Below the pieces are notes generated by a model that saw only the letters and a list, made by a program, of their open reading frames with translations, was not told the origin of the DNA and ran no database searches. A DNA stretch of 64,000 nucleotides from Tenuifilum sp040752515. GTDB lineage: Bacteria; Bacteroidota; Bacteroidia; Bacteroidales; Tenuifilaceae. Positions 51,801-61,410 of the stretch are shown here, piece by piece (the first letter of the stretch is position 1; each line of letters opens with the position of its first letter). The position numbers were made by a program, and so were the translations under genes. The stretch lies in assembly GCA_040752515.1 (NCBI GenBank), contig JBFMGQ010000004.1, forward strand, positions 1 through 64,000. Direction: 5' to 3'.

Positions 51801-54141
51801 CGATATTGAACGTTTCCGTGTCGAGTTCCTCTTGTACGATACCGAAGCCGGTTACGATTACCTATATGCCTTCGACGGCCCAAGCACCAGCTCAAACGCA
51901 ATTACTGGAAGTCCCTTTAATGGAAAAGTGGTTCCTGCATCCTTTTATACAAGCAGCAATAGCATTACATTCCGCTTTACTTCCGATGGTTCGCAAACCG
52001 GTCAGGGTTGGAAAGCAAAGCTTGAGTGTATTGTTCCACAGCAATTACCTAAATGCATCGAAAATCCTAAACCTGCTAACAACGAGTTAAATGTTGAGTA
52101 TGCTCAACTATCGTGGGGTGCCATGCCCGATGCATTATTCTACGATGTTTACATTGGCTCCCACCCCGATTCGCTGGCTTACCTAAAACGAGTTACATCG
52201 TCGGGTGTAAGCGTTGCTCTCCTTCCCTCAACCACATACTACTGGCGGGTGATACCTGGCAACCATTTGGGACTATGCGATAAGAACTGCGAAACATGGA
52301 GTTTTACTACATCATCGGTTGTTGGGCAGGCCATGATGGCCAATAAACTGGTAACCACCGATAGCATATGGTTCTACGATTCTGGAGGCCCTACTGCAAA
52401 TTATGAGAACAATGAGAACTATACCATAACCTTTAAGCCCAAAACCAGCGGTAAAAAGATTAAGGTTGAATTTCAGACGTTTGATGTTGAGTCGCATTCA
52501 ACGTGCAGCTACGACAGGTTATTAGTATTTGACGGCCCAAATACTCAAAGCCCTCAACTTGGCACCTATTGTGGCAGTTCGCTTCCGCCTGTTTTTACTG
52601 CCACAAGCACAACCGGCGAACTCACATTCCAATTTATTTCCGATGCTAATACCCTTGGATCCGGATGGAAAGCTAAAGTAACCTCAACAGGAAGCATTAC
52701 AGCATACCCCCTTACCATAAATGTTAAAAGCAACGGTATAGCCTTGCCCAACGCTACAGTTAGCCTAAACGAGGGACTGAAATTTACATCGGAATCGGGA
52801 GCGGCAACCTTTAGTTTACCCAACGGAACCTATAGCTATACTGTTAATGCTCTGGGGTATGAGCCAGTCATGGGAACTTTTGAAATCAACAGTTCAGCTA
52901 AAACCATTAATGTTGACTTAGCAAAGCAGGATACGGTTCTACTACAGGTACGTTCGGCACTTGATCATGCTGCAGTACCACTTGCTAAGATCACGGTGAA
53001 CAATAAAACCTACTTCACTGCCAACGATGGAACAGCAACCATTCATATACCTGCTGGCAGTTATACCTTTAACATTACTGCCGAAGGGTTTAATGTGCTC
53101 GATACTCTTGTTGCTATTGCAGCAGGCAGCAACAACCTCACCTTTAATCTTTCACCGATTTACTATAATGTTCAACTCATTGTAACCGATATCAACGGGA
53201 ACAAAACACCTAATGCCACGGTATATGTTGATACCCTTATAGGCGAAACCAATAGCGAGGGATTAGCAATATTCACCCTGAGCAGAGGTCTAAAAACCGT
53301 AAGCATTCAAAAAGAAGGCTTTGTCAATACTGATTTTTGGTTTAAGGTTGAGTCCGATAGCACTGTTCAGGTTTACCTTAACCGGGTTTTGGGGAATGTT
53401 TACAACATTGAGTTTAATGTAACTGGTTCCGGGCCAAAGGGAACATGGCCATTGAGTAATGCCTTGGTAAAAGTTTACAGTGGAGCCGAACTTTACCTGC
53501 AAGGCAAAACCACCAACAGTATAGTAAACCTATACCTTCCTAATGGCATATACAGCTACGAGGTGCAATGTGAGGGTTACCTAACCTCAACGCTCACCGA
53601 GTTTACTGTTAACGGTTCACCCCTTCAGATAAGTGCAGCACTAAATCAAATCACATTTAGCATCACCTTTGATGTCCAGAGTAAAGGCTCTCCGGTGGCT
53701 AACGCTACGGTTAGTATTCAGGGTTACCCTGAACAGCAAACCGGAGCCGATGGCACAACAACATTTAGCCAAATTGGTTACGAAAAGGGATTACAGTACA
53801 GGGTAACACACCCCGATTACTATACCCTAGAAGGTATTATTGACGCAACAAAATCGGGAACCATTAGTGTAAGCCTAACGCCAACCTCGGTCGAAATAGA
53901 AAATACTGACCAAAAGGTATCGGTTTACCCTAACCCGGCAAAGGGCTACATCAAGGTTGAGGCAAACGAAATGGTTGATTTTATATCGATATTTTCCATT
54001 AACGGATTGCTTATTCAACATGAACAAATCGGCAGTCGCAGCCAAATCATCAACCTAAATATACCAACCAGCGGAATTTACATTGTTAAGTTAAGCATGG
54101 GCAACGGAAGAACCTACTATAAAAAATTAGTGGTTCAATAA
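48853..54141 (+). CDS. Gingipain-like C25 cysteine protease with CUB-like domains and T9SS sorting domain
   Basis: A 1762-residue exported protein. Signal peptide (1-19), N-terminal prodomain (about 45-210), C25 peptidase domain (about 235-610), an Ig-like C25 C-terminal domain (about 625-700), CARDB-like beta domains (about 715-930), a CUB-like domain (about 954-1058), an Fn3-like region, a second CUB-like domain (about 1172-1279), several carboxypeptidase-regulatory-like repeats (about 1290-1685) and a type IX secretion C-terminal domain with SVYPNPAKGYIKVEA (from about 1690). The catalytic His462 (YTAHCN) and Cys495 (ANCCLTG) are 33 residues apart, the spacing of the gingipain RgpB pair. 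No T9SS machinery gene is in the window. Confidence 0.87.
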   Translation: MKNLLNLAFVFLTLTAFPQPKTIMLQADNMQIGKENHEKFFATSQKSYRLKLKIDSLEWEKQQAKTGETYTKLWFKNSLPDGNIGEPEIPVVKKLIRIPLGASISARVNKYTMDEIQLSAKGIQHLLFPVQPSARKDQDTLQLPFHLKPEAYHKSTFQSIKPEVSVEVLGNLRGFTIARLTVRPVEYNPAHQKIRVFSNVEVDIDIQETNTKSVSETDPYYSPYFDVVYQSMLNAGGAAYDEHPDLTRYPVSMLIVSHRMFETALQPFVEWKTQKGFSVTVKYTDEIGSTADAIKTYIQNVYNSATPENPAPTFLVIVGDVEQVPASATGTQSGKLTDLYYASVDGDKFPEMYYGRLSATNEAQLTAIIDKILYYERFQFSDASYLNNATLIAGADATWNPAIAQPTIKYATATHFNPTKGWSNIYEYGVTTDPNNPLAISGYTGCYDPQRIAVSFINYTAHCNETNWQDPALSTSAVNAFTNAQQYPFVIANCCLTGNFGYSESVGEAWLRKANGGAVTYIGSSPNSYWKEDMYWAVGAYPMTGDNNGYVPTYDESTTGGYDAPFVSQYTTAGAIMFCGNLAVTQAELNDYTRQINSTYYWEAYNVLGDPSLMPYFKVPEVNQITFPATTAVGVNSISIGAKARSYVSLTRNGQIIGAKYYPTDDLLDITIPVQTEPGKIVLTATRPQTQPFIDTIQVFVADSAYLTLASNTIDDSEGNNNSTADYGETFKVNLLVKNVGKTNATNIGAKITASTGLISLTSVDSIGIGSIDAESEKWINSAFTFSISSNIDDKYSQVFPITFTSTEGSWTSNLRITASAPKIVYNGFTVVDSLMGNRNMLVDRNEVVDLQLEFQNKGSSSIPDFSAQVTLPDSLINVANINLEPISNRTIQPSEKILFTVRLSTSPELPYDTIPFELNYNSANYPKSNGQLTGKVPISLYGTVKMMNGSAKTCGTFFTDSGGENANYSNSENYKLTFEALNDIERFRVEFLLYDTEAGYDYLYAFDGPSTSSNAITGSPFNGKVVPASFYTSSNSITFRFTSDGSQTGQGWKAKLECIVPQQLPKCIENPKPANNELNVEYAQLSWGAMPDALFYDVYIGSHPDSLAYLKRVTSSGVSVALLPSTTYYWRVIPGNHLGLCDKNCETWSFTTSSVVGQAMMANKLVTTDSIWFYDSGGPTANYENNENYTITFKPKTSGKKIKVEFQTFDVESHSTCSYDRLLVFDGPNTQSPQLGTYCGSSLPPVFTATSTTGELTFQFISDANTLGSGWKAKVTSTGSITAYPLTINVKSNGIALPNATVSLNEGLKFTSESGAATFSLPNGTYSYTVNALGYEPVMGTFEINSSAKTINVDLAKQDTVLLQVRSALDHAAVPLAKITVNNKTYFTANDGTATIHIPAGSYTFNITAEGFNVLDTLVAIAAGSNNLTFNLSPIYYNVQLIVTDINGNKTPNATVYVDTLIGETNSEGLAIFTLSRGLKTVSIQKEGFVNTDFWFKVESDSTVQVYLNRVLGNVYNIEFNVTGSGPKGTWPLSNALVKVYSGAELYLQGKTTNSIVNLYLPNGIYSYEVQCEGYLTSTLTEFTVNGSPLQISAALNQITFSITFDVQSKGSPVANATVSIQGYPEQQTGADGTTTFSQIGYEKGLQYRVTHPDYYTLEGIIDATKSGTISVSLTPTSVEIENTDQKVSVYPNPAKGYIKVEANEMVDFISIFSINGLLIQHEQIGSRSQIINLNIPTSGIYIVKLSMGNGRTYYKKLVVQ

Positions 54142-54169
54142 AAGTGGTTTACCGCGATTGTTAATAATT

Positions 54170-54199
54170 ATGGGCATAAAATTATGCCCATTTCTTTTT
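54170..54199 (+). terminator. Terminator after the C25 protease gene
   Basis: ATGGGCAT and ATGCCCAT arms followed by TTTCTTTTTA. It lies 28 bases past the stop codon. Confidence 0.75.
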
Positions 54200-54217
54200 A
54201 CATGAACGAATAATTTT

Positions 54218-54225
54218 TACATTTG
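54218..54225 (+). promoter_or_regulatory. Bacteroidota -7 box for the hybrid kinase
   Basis: TACATTTG, 24 bases before the GTG start at 54249. Confidence 0.55.
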
Positions 54226-54248
54226 GCACAAATCAATGCGTTTTGTAA

Positions 54249-57158
54249 GTGTTAAGGTTTTACAGGTTTTTCGCGTTACACAAAATTGCCTTGGCGTTAT
54301 CACTGATTGCCATATCCTTACTATCGGTAGTGGTTTGGCAATTAAACCAAAATATCAATAAGCAACATACCCAAACCTTCAGAGCTGAACTACGTTCGGC
54401 CAATAGCGAGGTTTTATCGGATATTGAACGGATTTTCTGGGATGTCAAATTTGCCCAGAATCCGAGTTTTGCAAACAACGAAATTCTTTTCGGGACAAAC
54501 CTAAACCTCCAAGAATCGGGTATTTTTACTGTTAACGACAGCTCGCTATTCGGTTCAAAAATCCTTTTGTTCCATAACGGCAAGTTTTACGCTAAGGCCA
54601 ATTTTAAATCGAGCAGCAATGAGTTTGAATACTGGTATCCAATAGATAAGACCCTTAAACTTTTCAACTCCCTAACCGGCAAAACAGTGAACGTTCTGGT
54701 TGAACAGCCTAATATCGCATTTAATGCGAAAACTTTCACCATTGCTGAACTTAAAAATATAAATGGCGATAAACGGGCAGTGGTTGTTGTTGAAGGAGTT
54801 GATAGTTATAATAACTTTCTAACCTTATTGGTTTTACTTCTTTTTGGAGTGTTTCTAGTTTTGGTCTTTGCGTTGGCTAAACGTTCAAGTTACAGCCAAA
54901 GCAAAACGCCCCCATCAAGCGGGAGTGAGCAGAGCACTGGCGATATCTTAAAACTGACAAACATAAAATCGGCATTTAACCAGTCGAGCATTGCGATCAG
55001 AGTAATTGACAAGAACTATAGGGTGATATTCCAGAATAGCGAATACGAAAAGTTCACATCAATTGCATTAAAAAAAACGAACTATCCCAAATGCTACGAC
55101 TCATTTGGTAGCGTTTACTGCCATACCGGCGAGTGCCCATTACAAAGTATTCTGAACGGCGCAAGTGAGATTAGGCGCGAGGAATCGCGATTCCTGCCAA
55201 GCGGAAAAAAGGTTGTGGTGGATCTTCATGCCTACCCATTAACCGACGAAAGCAATAACATATTAGGAATTGTTGAGGAAATAAAAGATATCAGCGAGGT
55301 TCATCAAGCCGAGGAGATGCTGCGGCAAACCGAAAATCAATTTTCTGTTTTCTTCGATTCAATCCCTTTTGGGGTATTCATTGAAGATGGCATAACCCAT
55401 GCAGTTATCTACCAAAACCATTACATAAAGCAGCTAATAGGGAATACCGACTTTAAGGAGTTCATGGCTAATGCTGAGGTAATTGGGGCCGATGCCGATG
55501 AAAACGTTATAGAACTTCAACTTATCGATTCCCGAGGTGTAATGAGATTTTTCAATCTTCATAAATTCAAATTTATTGGAGTAAACAACCGATTAAAGAT
55601 TGGGGGCTTACTGGTTGATAGCACCCGCAAGAAGGAAATAGAGCTTTACCGCGATGTGCTATCAAAGGCCATTGAGTTTACTCCAGTAAGCATCGTTATA
55701 CTATCGCCATACTTTGAGTTTGAATTCATCAACCCCAACTTTACTCAAATCACCGGACTAACCATTGAAGGGCTATACAGCAAGAGCATTATCGATATCA
55801 ACATTGAATATAATGGCGGGAGCCAAATTCAAAAGGCGCTTGATACCATTAAAACAGGGGAAACATGGCAAGGTGAGCTGCAGCTGAAAGGTAAAAACAA
55901 CGAAAGGGTTTGGGTTAGCGCTTCATTCTCGCCGGTAATGGTTGAATCGAAACTTCAGCATGTTTTGGTAATCTTTGAAAATATTACACGCCGTAAGGAA
56001 TACGAGAAAGAACTTATACTGGCCAAAAACAAGGCCGAGGAATCGGATAAGATTAAGACTAATTTTCTGAATAACATCTCACATGAGATTAGAACGCCCC
56101 TTAATGCAATTATAGGTTTCTCATCCATTTTAACCGACCCCCATTTGGGACATTTTGAACGTAGTGGTTTTTCGGATTTAATCTACAGGAACTCACAGGA
56201 ATTACTGCAAATCATCGAGAACCTGCTTGAGATATCGCAGATAGAGGCTGGAGATATAAAGATTAGTAAGTCCGAATTCTCAGTAAACGCCTTGATGAAT
56301 GAGATATACAGCACCTTTGAAGAGCAGGAACGAGGTAGTTCACGCATTAAGCTAAGCCTACGGAAAGAAATTTTCCAAGATGATTTGGTTATACTAAGCG
56401 ACCCGGTAAGAATAAAACAGGTACTAAAGCACCTGCTTTCCAACTCGTTTAAATTCACCACGCATGGTTTTGTTGAATTTGGCTACCGGTTGAAGGACGA
56501 AAGTACGCTAATGTTTTACGTTGTTGACAGTGGAATTGGCATTGAGCCAGATAAGATGAACTTAATATTCAACCCATTCCGTCAGGCCGATAGTTCCAGC
56601 ACCCGAAGGTATGGAGGTCTGGGACTCGGTTTAGCCATATCGAAGCATGTGGTTGAAAAGCTTGGCGGTAAGATTTGGATCAATAGTACACCGGGTTCTG
56701 GCACAAGCGTATTTTTTACCATTCCCTTTATTCCGGTTAGCCTGAAGTTTGAAAATGCCAATGTGGGCAATGGGCTAAAGGAGTTTAACTGGGACGGCAA
56801 AACCATACTAATAGCCGACGACATCGATGCTAACTTTGTGTTCTTCAAGGCTGCATTGCACAAAACCAAGGCCAATCTAATTTGGGCAAGGAATGGGCTT
56901 GAAGCCCTTGACTACGTTCGCAAAGGCGAAAAAATCAACCTTATCCTGATGGATTTGGTCATGCCCGAAATGGATGGGTTTGAGGCCACACGCATCATAA
57001 AATCCATTAATCAATCGCTGCCGGTTGTTGGACAAACCGCTTACCCCGAAACCATTTCGAATACTAAACTTGCCGAGTGTGGCTTTGATACCGTTCTGGA
57101 AAAACCCATCCGTACCAACCAAATGCTCATGGAAATTGATAGGTTTTTGGTGAACTAG
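54249..57158 (+). CDS. Hybrid sensor histidine kinase/response regulator
   Basis: A 969-residue protein. Membrane segment (about 11-31), extracytoplasmic domain (about 35-190), second membrane segment (about 195-213), three PAS-like domains (about 240-600), HisKA with phospho-acceptor His612 (NNISHEIRTPLNAI), HATPase (GGLGLGLAIS) and a receiver domain with Asp902 (LILMDLVMPEMDG). The first PAS has a C-x8-C-x4-C cluster (Cys282, Cys291 and Cys296, in VYCHTGECPL) that could bind a metal or sense redox. GTG appears to be the start because it follows the promoter and opens the frame. No unlinked response regulator lies next to it. Confidence 0.87.
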   Translation: MLRFYRFFALHKIALALSLIAISLLSVVVWQLNQNINKQHTQTFRAELRSANSEVLSDIERIFWDVKFAQNPSFANNEILFGTNLNLQESGIFTVNDSSLFGSKILLFHNGKFYAKANFKSSSNEFEYWYPIDKTLKLFNSLTGKTVNVLVEQPNIAFNAKTFTIAELKNINGDKRAVVVVEGVDSYNNFLTLLVLLLFGVFLVLVFALAKRSSYSQSKTPPSSGSEQSTGDILKLTNIKSAFNQSSIAIRVIDKNYRVIFQNSEYEKFTSIALKKTNYPKCYDSFGSVYCHTGECPLQSILNGASEIRREESRFLPSGKKVVVDLHAYPLTDESNNILGIVEEIKDISEVHQAEEMLRQTENQFSVFFDSIPFGVFIEDGITHAVIYQNHYIKQLIGNTDFKEFMANAEVIGADADENVIELQLIDSRGVMRFFNLHKFKFIGVNNRLKIGGLLVDSTRKKEIELYRDVLSKAIEFTPVSIVILSPYFEFEFINPNFTQITGLTIEGLYSKSIIDINIEYNGGSQIQKALDTIKTGETWQGELQLKGKNNERVWVSASFSPVMVESKLQHVLVIFENITRRKEYEKELILAKNKAEESDKIKTNFLNNISHEIRTPLNAIIGFSSILTDPHLGHFERSGFSDLIYRNSQELLQIIENLLEISQIEAGDIKISKSEFSVNALMNEIYSTFEEQERGSSRIKLSLRKEIFQDDLVILSDPVRIKQVLKHLLSNSFKFTTHGFVEFGYRLKDESTLMFYVVDSGIGIEPDKMNLIFNPFRQADSSSTRRYGGLGLGLAISKHVVEKLGGKIWINSTPGSGTSVFFTIPFIPVSLKFENANVGNGLKEFNWDGKTILIADDIDANFVFFKAALHKTKANLIWARNGLEALDYVRKGEKINLILMDLVMPEMDGFEATRIIKSINQSLPVVGQTAYPETISNTKLAECGFDTVLEKPIRTNQMLMEIDRFLVN

Positions 57159-57388
57159 TAATGATGGGGCTGAATGATTCGGAATGATTCGGAATGATTC
57201 GGAATGTTAGAATGCGAGTGAATTTGAGTACATGAATACAAAAGAGAATACGGAATATTTTTAGAGGAAATTCTTCAATTGACGAATCTCAGTTCAATAT
57301 AATAATTAGCATTAAGTTGCATTGGTTGTCTAAATCTACCTAAAATAGCGGTTACGCTAATGGATCAGAATAAAAAACTACCATCACC
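57159..57388. other. Intergenic spacer with a simple tandem repeat
   Basis: Contains three copies of GAATGATTCG at 57172-57201 plus a partial fourth, then AT-rich sequence with no gene visible. Confidence 0.65.
57172..57205. repeat. 10-bp tandem repeat
   Basis: GAATGATTCG repeated three times, then GAAT. The unit is close to its own reverse complement (GAATNATTC), so the array is also palindromic. Confidence 0.85.
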
Positions 57389-58108
57389 ATGGATATTCTT
57401 ATTATCATAATTGGACTTTTCTTGGTTACCCTGGGTTTTCTGGTTAAAGCATATCCTAATCTGATTGCGGGCTATAACACCATGCCCGAGGATAAAAAGA
57501 AAAATGTTGGCATTGAGGGTTTATCAACTTTCATACGCAACGGGCTTGCCATTACAGGGCTTACCATTATTGGCGGCTACTTTATTTTTAAGTGGTCGGG
57601 CTATACTACAATTGCCAATCTGATGGTAGTTATTGTAACCCTTGCAGGGGTTACTATTATTGCCGTTAAGGCACAGCGCTTTGACCATAATAGAAGGAAA
57701 TCGAAACTCCACATTCTGGTTCTTGGTGCTGCAACCATATTTGTTGCAAGCCTACTCACCTATGGTTTTATTCCCACAAGAGTAATTTTTGACAGTAATT
57801 CCGTAAGGTTTAGCGGCATGTATGGCGTTACAGTAAATAGCTATGAAATTGCAAGCGTTAAGCTTGTCAATGCCATTCCAAAAGTAAAGCTCCGCACCAA
57901 CGGCTTTAGCGTTGGAAGTGTGAGTAAAGGCACTTTTATTGTTGACAGTATTGGCAACTGTCGGCTACTGCTTAACTCGTATAGCGAGCCATACATTGTT
58001 CTAACAAAAACCAATGGAGAGGTTTGTATTATCAACCTAAAAAGCAGTTCCCAAACCCTCGATGCCTACCAAAACATTAAACAGTTTGTTTTGCAGGTGA
58101 ATAGGTAA
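57389..58108 (+). CDS. DUF3784 membrane protein with C-terminal PH-like domain
   Basis: A 239-residue protein. Three membrane segments at the N-terminus (about 2-18, 50-70, 74-92) frame PNLIAGYNTMPEDKKKNVGIEGL, a DUF3784 hallmark. A fourth hydrophobic segment (about 108-128) precedes a strand-rich C-terminal region that resembles a bacterial PH-like domain. Function is unknown. A single gene, 280 bases before the SusC gene. Confidence 0.75.
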   Translation: MDILIIIIGLFLVTLGFLVKAYPNLIAGYNTMPEDKKKNVGIEGLSTFIRNGLAITGLTIIGGYFIFKWSGYTTIANLMVVIVTLAGVTIIAVKAQRFDHNRRKSKLHILVLGAATIFVASLLTYGFIPTRVIFDSNSVRFSGMYGVTVNSYEIASVKLVNAIPKVKLRTNGFSVGSVSKGTFIVDSIGNCRLLLNSYSEPYIVLTKTNGEVCIINLKSSSQTLDAYQNIKQFVLQVNR

Positions 58109-58287
58109 GAATCCGAGGTGCTAACTTATGCAAAGTTTTTATCTGCTCAAGGGGAGCAGGTTATGGCACATACCAATTGGTTCAAAATAATCCGACTAAC
58201 AACATCCATTAGCTCAAAATTTTTGGCTTGGTTTTAAGTGATATGGCCCTTTTGGGTGTATATCATGAAACAAACCAACTAAAGCCT

Positions 58288-61200
58288 ATGATACGATATA
58301 TTTGTTCTTTAATGTTGATGTTAACCATATCGGCAGGTCTTTATGCGCAGCGCACCCTAACGGGTATAGTTGTTGATGCTGAGAATGGCGACCCACTGCC
58401 GGGGGCAACTGTTGTAGTTGAAGGGACAACCCGGGGAACATCAACCGATTTTGAGGGGAAGTTTAGCATTGAGCTAAAGGAAAATGAAAAAATCCTGATT
58501 GTAAGCTTTGTGGGTTACGACAAAAAGCGGGTTGAGGTAGGCAACCAAACCTCAATTCGCATTGCTCTGAATAGGGAATCCACGGTTCTGCAGGATGTGA
58601 TAGTAACGGCAATAGGCATTAAAGCCGAGAAAAAGGCTTTGGGCTATGCCGCTCAAGATGTAAAGGGCAATGAGCTTAGCACAACAACCCAATCGAACAT
58701 TGTTAACGCGCTGAGTTCAAAGATTGCTGGTATTAGCGTAACCAGTTCATCGGGTACACCAGGTGCATCGGCCGATATAGTTATTCGCGGTCGTTCATCG
58801 CTACGCGCCGATGGCAATGCTCCCCTGTTTGTGGTTGATGGGGTTCCCATTGATAACGATTACGCTGGAAGCGCTGTTTACGATTACTCCAACCGAGCTA
58901 TCGACCTAAACTCCGACGACATCGAATCGGTTTCGGTTCTGAAGGGTGCTGCAGCCTCGGCTCTTTACGGCATTAGGGCTGCCAATGGGGCTATCATAAT
59001 AACCACCAAATCGGGCAAAGGGAAGGGTATCCGCAGGAATATTACCTTTAAATCAACACTGGGTTTCGATAGGGTTAACAAACTCCCCGAAAAGCAGTAC
59101 CGCTACGCACAGGGTACAAACGGAAACTACTCCAGCACAACCAATTTCAGTTGGGGCCCACTAATTGACACTCTACGTTACGATGGCGATACAAATTACC
59201 CATTCGATAAAAATGGACGAATAGTAGGAATGAACGACCCTGCCGCAACCGACAAAAAGGTTATTCCCTATAAAAATATCGAAGATTTTTTTGAAACCGC
59301 TCTCAACAGCAATAGCTATCTTAGCATAAGCGGAGGAACCGATAATGGTAGCTATCTATTCTCAATGGGCTACTTAAACCAAAAAGGGATAGTGCCACTG
59401 ACAAGCTTTAAACGATTAAATTTCAAAATATCAGGTGATACAAAACTATCGGACAAGCTGAAAATATCAGGTGCCGCCAACTATTCAAACTCTCAAGGAA
59501 GTTACGCCCAAAAGGGTAGCAACCTTTCGGCTGTTATGGTCGGTTTAATGCGATGTACACCCACATTTGACCTTACCAATGGGTCTGACGACCCCGTAAA
59601 CGATCCCAGCGCATATATGTTCCCCGATGGAACCCAGCGAAATTATTACTCAAAGTACGACAACCCATACTGGTCAGTTAATAAAAACCGCGCAAGCGAT
59701 AAGGTAAACAGAATAATTGGTAATAGCCAGGTTGACTATCAGTTTTTGCCTTGGCTAAGCGCTATGTATCGTGCCGGTATTGACTTTTACTCAGAGCAGC
59801 GAAATTCGTTTTTTGATAATAATTCGAACGACGTAACCAACGGCTATGTAACAGCCAGCATATATAATTTCAACAGCTTTAACTCTGACCTTATTCTCAC
59901 CGCCGAAAAGGATATAACAAACGATGTTAAGCTAAACGTTTTGTTAGGACATAACTACTTTAACAAGTACACCTACCTTAATTCACAGCAAGGCGATTCG
60001 CTAATTCTACCTAATTTTTACGACTTATCAAACACAGCAGTAGTAACAGGCAGCGATTATATAACCCGCTACCGAATTGTTGGTGCATTTTACGACATTC
60101 GGCTATCATACAAGAATTACCTGTACTTGAATACCACTGGCCGAAACGACTGGTCGTCGACTTTGGCAAAGGACAAAAACTCATTCTTTTATCCAGCATT
60201 CAATGCGAGCTTCATTTTCTCAGAGGCCTTTAACATAAAGGGTAAGGTATTTAGTTTTGGTAAAATAAGAACATCGTGGGCTCAGGTAGGTAACGACGCC
60301 CCAATCTACTCGTTACAGAATTACTATACTGCCATAACCGGCGGCATTAACGGTCAAACTGCCTTTGCAACTCAACGCACCATCGGGAATAATAATTTGA
60401 AACCCGAAGAAACCCGTTCATGGGAAATTGGCCTTGATCTTAAGTTTTTGGATAATCGTTTAGGAGTTGATATGGCTTACTACAGCTCCACAACCGACGG
60501 TCAAATAGTAGAAGTTCCTGTTCCATACTCAACGGGATATGACCGAATGATTCTTAATGCCGGGGTCATTACCAATAGCGGCATTGAGGCACAGTTTTAC
60601 GCTACTCCCCTTAAACTTGATAAGTTAACCTGGGACATGCAAATTAACTTCACCCGAAACCGCAATATTGTTGAAGATTTACCTGAAGGAATACCCTTGC
60701 TTGAATTCCAAAACACCGGTTTAAGCAGCACCCGGTCGGTTGCCATTGAGGGTCAACCCTATGGTGTTCTCTATGGAACCCGCTACCTCCGAAACGATAA
60801 GGGTCAAATTTTGGTTAGTAACGATGGTTACCCCCTGGTTGACCCAGTTCCTGGTATTGTGGGTGATCCTAATCCTGATTTTACAATGGGCATCCGAAAC
60901 ACTTTCACCTATAAGGGAATAACTTTTACTGCGTTAGTTGACATTAAAAAAGGTGGAGATGTTTACAATGGCACAAAGAATGTTATGCGTTATTTAGGTA
61001 CGCATAAAGAAACCGAAAATAGGGAAGAACCCTTTGTTTTCCCTGGTGTAAACGTTAATACTGGCCAACCCAACACGGTAGCAGTAAAACGCAATTTTGA
61101 TTACTACAGTCGACTTGGCACAATGGCAGGCCTTTCCGAAGCTGGAGTTGAAGATGGTTCGTATGTAAGATTACGCGAAATTGCTATTAGCTATAGCCTG

Positions 61201-61398
61201 CCTGCCAAATGGTTAAACAATACTCCCATTAAAGGTTTTACGGTTGGGATAAGCGGACGCAACCTATTGCTGTTTACCAAATACTCCGGTATCGACCCCG
61301 AAACAAACCTTTCGGGTACATCTAATAGCCTTGGTCGCGATTATTTTAATATGCCTAACACCAAGGGGATAGAGTTTAATATTCAGGTTAACTTTTAA
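58288..61398 (+). CDS. SusC/RagA-family TonB-linked outer-membrane protein
   Basis: A 1036-residue TonB-dependent transporter. Signal peptide (MIRYICSLMLMLTISAGLYAQ), an N-terminal CarboxypepD_reg-like domain (about 22-105: LTGIVVDAENGDPLPGATVVVEG), plug domain (about 115-225: ITTKSGKGKG ends the plug-like stretch) and a long barrel. It is followed 12 bases later by a SusD gene, the usual pair that imports large substrates such as glycans or peptides. No glycoside hydrolase or regulator is next to it, so the substrate cannot be given. The start is the ATG that gives the signal peptide. Confidence 0.92.
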   Translation: MIRYICSLMLMLTISAGLYAQRTLTGIVVDAENGDPLPGATVVVEGTTRGTSTDFEGKFSIELKENEKILIVSFVGYDKKRVEVGNQTSIRIALNRESTVLQDVIVTAIGIKAEKKALGYAAQDVKGNELSTTTQSNIVNALSSKIAGISVTSSSGTPGASADIVIRGRSSLRADGNAPLFVVDGVPIDNDYAGSAVYDYSNRAIDLNSDDIESVSVLKGAAASALYGIRAANGAIIITTKSGKGKGIRRNITFKSTLGFDRVNKLPEKQYRYAQGTNGNYSSTTNFSWGPLIDTLRYDGDTNYPFDKNGRIVGMNDPAATDKKVIPYKNIEDFFETALNSNSYLSISGGTDNGSYLFSMGYLNQKGIVPLTSFKRLNFKISGDTKLSDKLKISGAANYSNSQGSYAQKGSNLSAVMVGLMRCTPTFDLTNGSDDPVNDPSAYMFPDGTQRNYYSKYDNPYWSVNKNRASDKVNRIIGNSQVDYQFLPWLSAMYRAGIDFYSEQRNSFFDNNSNDVTNGYVTASIYNFNSFNSDLILTAEKDITNDVKLNVLLGHNYFNKYTYLNSQQGDSLILPNFYDLSNTAVVTGSDYITRYRIVGAFYDIRLSYKNYLYLNTTGRNDWSSTLAKDKNSFFYPAFNASFIFSEAFNIKGKVFSFGKIRTSWAQVGNDAPIYSLQNYYTAITGGINGQTAFATQRTIGNNNLKPEETRSWEIGLDLKFLDNRLGVDMAYYSSTTDGQIVEVPVPYSTGYDRMILNAGVITNSGIEAQFYATPLKLDKLTWDMQINFTRNRNIVEDLPEGIPLLEFQNTGLSSTRSVAIEGQPYGVLYGTRYLRNDKGQILVSNDGYPLVDPVPGIVGDPNPDFTMGIRNTFTYKGITFTALVDIKKGGDVYNGTKNVMRYLGTHKETENREEPFVFPGVNVNTGQPNTVAVKRNFDYYSRLGTMAGLSEAGVEDGSYVRLREIAISYSLPAKWLNNTPIKGFTVGISGRNLLLFTKYSGIDPETNLSGTSNSLGRDYFNMPNTKGIEFNIQVNF

Positions 61399-61410
61399 AA
61401 CCGAAAAACC

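Noticed and set aside
57172..57205. Possible CRISPR array
   Set aside because: The 10-bp units are contiguous without spacers, so this is a simple tandem repeat; no cas gene is in the window.
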